15,283 bases of DNA from Candidatus Omnitrophota bacterium (GTDB lineage Bacteria; Hinthialibacterota; Hinthialibacteria; Hinthialibacterales; JAKPRU01). The notes under the pieces were generated by a model, which was not told the origin of the DNA, did not search any database, and saw only the letters and a program-made list of their open reading frames with translations. The stretch is taken from positions 1 through 15,283 of the forward strand of contig JAKPRU010000105.1 in the NCBI GenBank assembly GCA_029557025.1, in the 5' to 3' direction. A program made the position numbers and the translations under genes. Below, one piece after another: positions 14,090 through 15,283 of this stretch. How positions within the stretch are numbered: the stretch's first letter is position 1; every line of letters starts with the position of its first letter.

Positions 14090-15059
14090 TGAGGATTTCA
14101 ATGGCGGCTTTTTGGCGGGCTTCGTTCATCCATTGGGCGAAGGCTTCGATGACCATTTGATCCTCAATCTGCTTTCTTGCTTCATCGAAATCCTGTTCGT
14201 CATCAGTGACCATGAAAATCCAATATCCCATGGTGGTTTGAAGAACCGGGCTGATTTCACCTTTCTTCAGGCTGAAGATCGAATCGGCGACCCCGGCGGG
14301 AAACGATTCCTGTGCGGCGGCAAATGAGATAAAACCCAAATCGCCGCCGTTGGGGGCGGTCGGAGTATCTTCGGAGATTTCCCTGGCGGTTGTAGCAAAT
14401 GTTTCTTCATCCGCGCCGGTCAGGGTTTGTCGAACATGCTCGGCTTTTTCCTTGATGGCGACACGCTGTTCCGGCGAGGCTCCATGGGGAACCCGAAAGA
14501 GGATCGTTCGAATCCGGAGCACGTTCGGGGCGCGAAACTGCTCCCGATGCTGCTCATACCACTGGCGAACCGCCTCTTCCGAGAGGTTCTTGCGCGCCTC
14601 TTCCAGTTTCCGCAGCTGAAACCGTTCCGCCAGAAGTTTGTTCTTGAAAATCAGGCGGTATTCGGGAACAGGCAGGCCGGTCAATTCCACGAATTTCTCA
14701 TATTCTTTTGCATCGGGGAATTCGTTTTTGAACGCTTCGATCGCCCGGTCGATCTCCTCTTCGGAAGGTTCCGGTTCGGTGGCTTGGGCAGACTGTTGGA
14801 TCAGATACAGGCGAATCAGGGAATCGTACATGTTGGCAACGTGTGCCTTCAGGTATCGGCGTCCCTCCTCCGTACCGGGTTGGATACCGGCTTTGACCAG
14901 GACATTGCGGCCCAGAAGATCCAATTCGCTTTTACGGACTTCCTCTCCGTTGATTTTCATAATTACAGGGTCTTTTGTTCTATCTCCGCAGCCGACCAGG
15001 AATCCCGCCAACATGAATGCTGAAAAATAGACGCCGATTGCTCGAACTGTTCGATTCAC
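14043..15059 (-). CDS. SurA/PrsA-like parvulin-domain lipoprotein, probably catalytically inactive
   Basis: A 338-residue exported folding-factor-like protein. The signal ends in the lipobox LVGC (C24), predicting a lipid-anchored, periplasm-facing protein. A SurA-N-like helical region follows (KINGEEVRKSELDLLG ~35-50, to ~170). A parvulin domain covers ~178-287, with GGDLGFISF (238-246) and KKGEISPVLQTTMGYW (265-280). The two histidines usual in parvulins are absent: RTILF has T185 where HIL is expected, and GYWIF has W280 where GYHI is expected. It likely acts as a chaperone for outer-membrane or secreted proteins. The start is GTG at 15057-15059, chosen because GGAGG lies 8 nt upstream. 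The 3' end overlaps trpC by 47 bp. Confidence 0.88.
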   Translation of the reverse strand: MNRTVRAIGVYFSAFMLAGFLVGCGDRTKDPVIMKINGEEVRKSELDLLGRNVLVKAGIQPGTEEGRRYLKAHVANMYDSLIRLYLIQQSAQATEPEPSEEEIDRAIEAFKNEFPDAKEYEKFVELTGLPVPEYRLIFKNKLLAERFQLRKLEEARKNLSEEAVRQWYEQHREQFRAPNVLRIRTILFRVPHGASPEQRVAIKEKAEHVRQTLTGADEETFATTAREISEDTPTAPNGGDLGFISFAAAQESFPAGVADSIFSLKKGEISPVLQTTMGYWIFMVTDDEQDFDEARKQIEDQMVIEAFAQWMNEARQKAAIEILISPEEVYPEPTPVAQ

Positions 15060-15067
15060 CTATCATT

Positions 15068-15072
15068 CCTCC
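15068..15072 (-). promoter_or_regulatory. Ribosome binding site supporting a GTG start
   Basis: GGAGG on the minus strand is 8 nt before the GTG of the lipoprotein gene. An ATG at 15064-15066 is too close to it and out of frame. Confidence 0.7.
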
Positions 15073-15094
15073 GTCGGAACAGATTTCTAAGAAT

Positions 15095-15102
15095 ACTATA
15101 CA
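15095..15102. promoter_or_regulatory. Possible shared, back-to-back -10 elements
   Basis: ACTATACA reads TATACA (15097-15102) on the plus strand and TATAGT (15095-15100) on the minus strand. Each faces one of the two divergent genes (glycosyltransferase and lipoprotein). Matching -35 boxes are weak on both sides. Confidence 0.3.
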
Positions 15103-15115
15103 GGATGAAAAGGGT

Positions 15116-15160
15116 GTGGGCACAGTGGACAGGGTGGACGGGGTTGACAGAGTGAACATG
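15116..15160 (+). repeat. Degenerate 9-bp tandem repeat running into a start codon
   Basis: Successive 9-mers are GTGGGCACA, GTGGACAGG, GTGGACGGG, GTTGACAGA and GTGAACATG. The last unit contains the glycosyltransferase ATG (15158-15160), and the repeats are in phase with that frame, with no stop between. Four of the five units begin with the potential start codon GTG. Confidence 0.7.
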
Positions 15161-15283
15161 GGTTCGCGGAAAATCCTGGTTTTTTTGCCGACATACAACG
15201 AGAAAGGGAATCTGGACCGATTGGGAGAGCAGATTCTCTCGATGGGGCCGCAGTATTCGCTGTTGATCGTGGATGACCAGTCG
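15158..15283 (+). CDS. Family 2 glycosyltransferase, dolichol/polyprenol-phosphate mannosyltransferase-like, 3' partial
   Basis: Only the first 42 residues are present. They contain ILVFLPTYNEKGNL (6-19) and LLIVDDQS (35-42), the nucleotide-sugar-binding opening of GT-A folds of the DPM1 group. These transfer mannose or similar sugars from a nucleotide sugar to polyprenyl phosphate at the membrane. The ATG is chosen because conserved sequence begins within a few residues. The frame is open upstream through the 9-bp repeats, so a GTG start there is possible, and no strong Shine-Dalgarno was seen for either. Confidence 0.8.
   Translation, partial: MGSRKILVFLPTYNEKGNLDRLGEQILSMGPQYSLLIVDDQS

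Overview
The window is about 15.3 kb of moderately GC-rich bacterial chromosome carrying mostly single housekeeping genes. I cannot name the species. HisF and the LeuB-like dehydrogenase are of the type I associate with Deltaproteobacteria. GlgC is of the cyanobacterial/plant-like type. A Tat-exported Gfo/Idh/MocA oxidoreductase beside a sodium:solute symporter, and biosynthetic genes scattered singly (hisF, leuB, trpC), recall Planctomycetota, Hydrogenedentota or Sumerlaeota-like candidate phyla. That placement is inference. No phage, plasmid, transposase or CRISPR locus was seen.

Layout. 1-500: the tail of an NtrC-type regulator and a DUF1232 membrane protein, nearly touching. 523-1311 (-): hisF. 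1475-3484 (+): glgC followed with no gap by a HAD phosphatase gene. 3599-3680: tRNA-Tyr. 3681-4270: gene-free, dominated by a 33-bp tandem array of hairpin units. 4271-6058 (+): a RecD2-type helicase that lacks the usual N-terminal region and has a perfect 12-bp palindrome just before its start. 6242-7324 (+): leuB-like dehydrogenase. 7484-8980 (+): SSS symporter. 9101-10390 (-): a Tat-signal Gfo/Idh/MocA oxidoreductase interrupted by one in-frame TAG. 10391-11055: gene-free, with several short intergenic repeat types. 11056-12396 (-): an unrecognised polytopic membrane protein. 12565-13125 (-): fumarase-type beta subunit. 13268-14089 (+): trpC, overlapping the 3' end of a parvulin-like lipoprotein gene (14043-15059, -). 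15158-15283 (+): start of a dolichol-phosphate-mannose-synthase-like glycosyltransferase.

How the genes fit together. The regulator and DUF1232 gene are probably co-transcribed, as are glgC and the HAD gene. The rest look monocistronic, several with plausible sigma70-type promoters. Amino-acid biosynthesis is represented by isolated steps: HisF in histidine/purine linkage, LeuB in leucine, TrpC in tryptophan. The symporter and exported oxidoreductase suggest uptake and oxidation of small organic solutes, but the oxidoreductase reading frame is broken.

The most unusual points are the hairpin array between tRNA-Tyr and the helicase, the shortened helicase with its operator-like palindrome, the amber codon in an otherwise intact oxidoreductase, the loss of both parvulin histidines in the lipoprotein, and a Glu-to-Gln change in the TrpC active-site motif. 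I did not find a convincing new multi-gene system.
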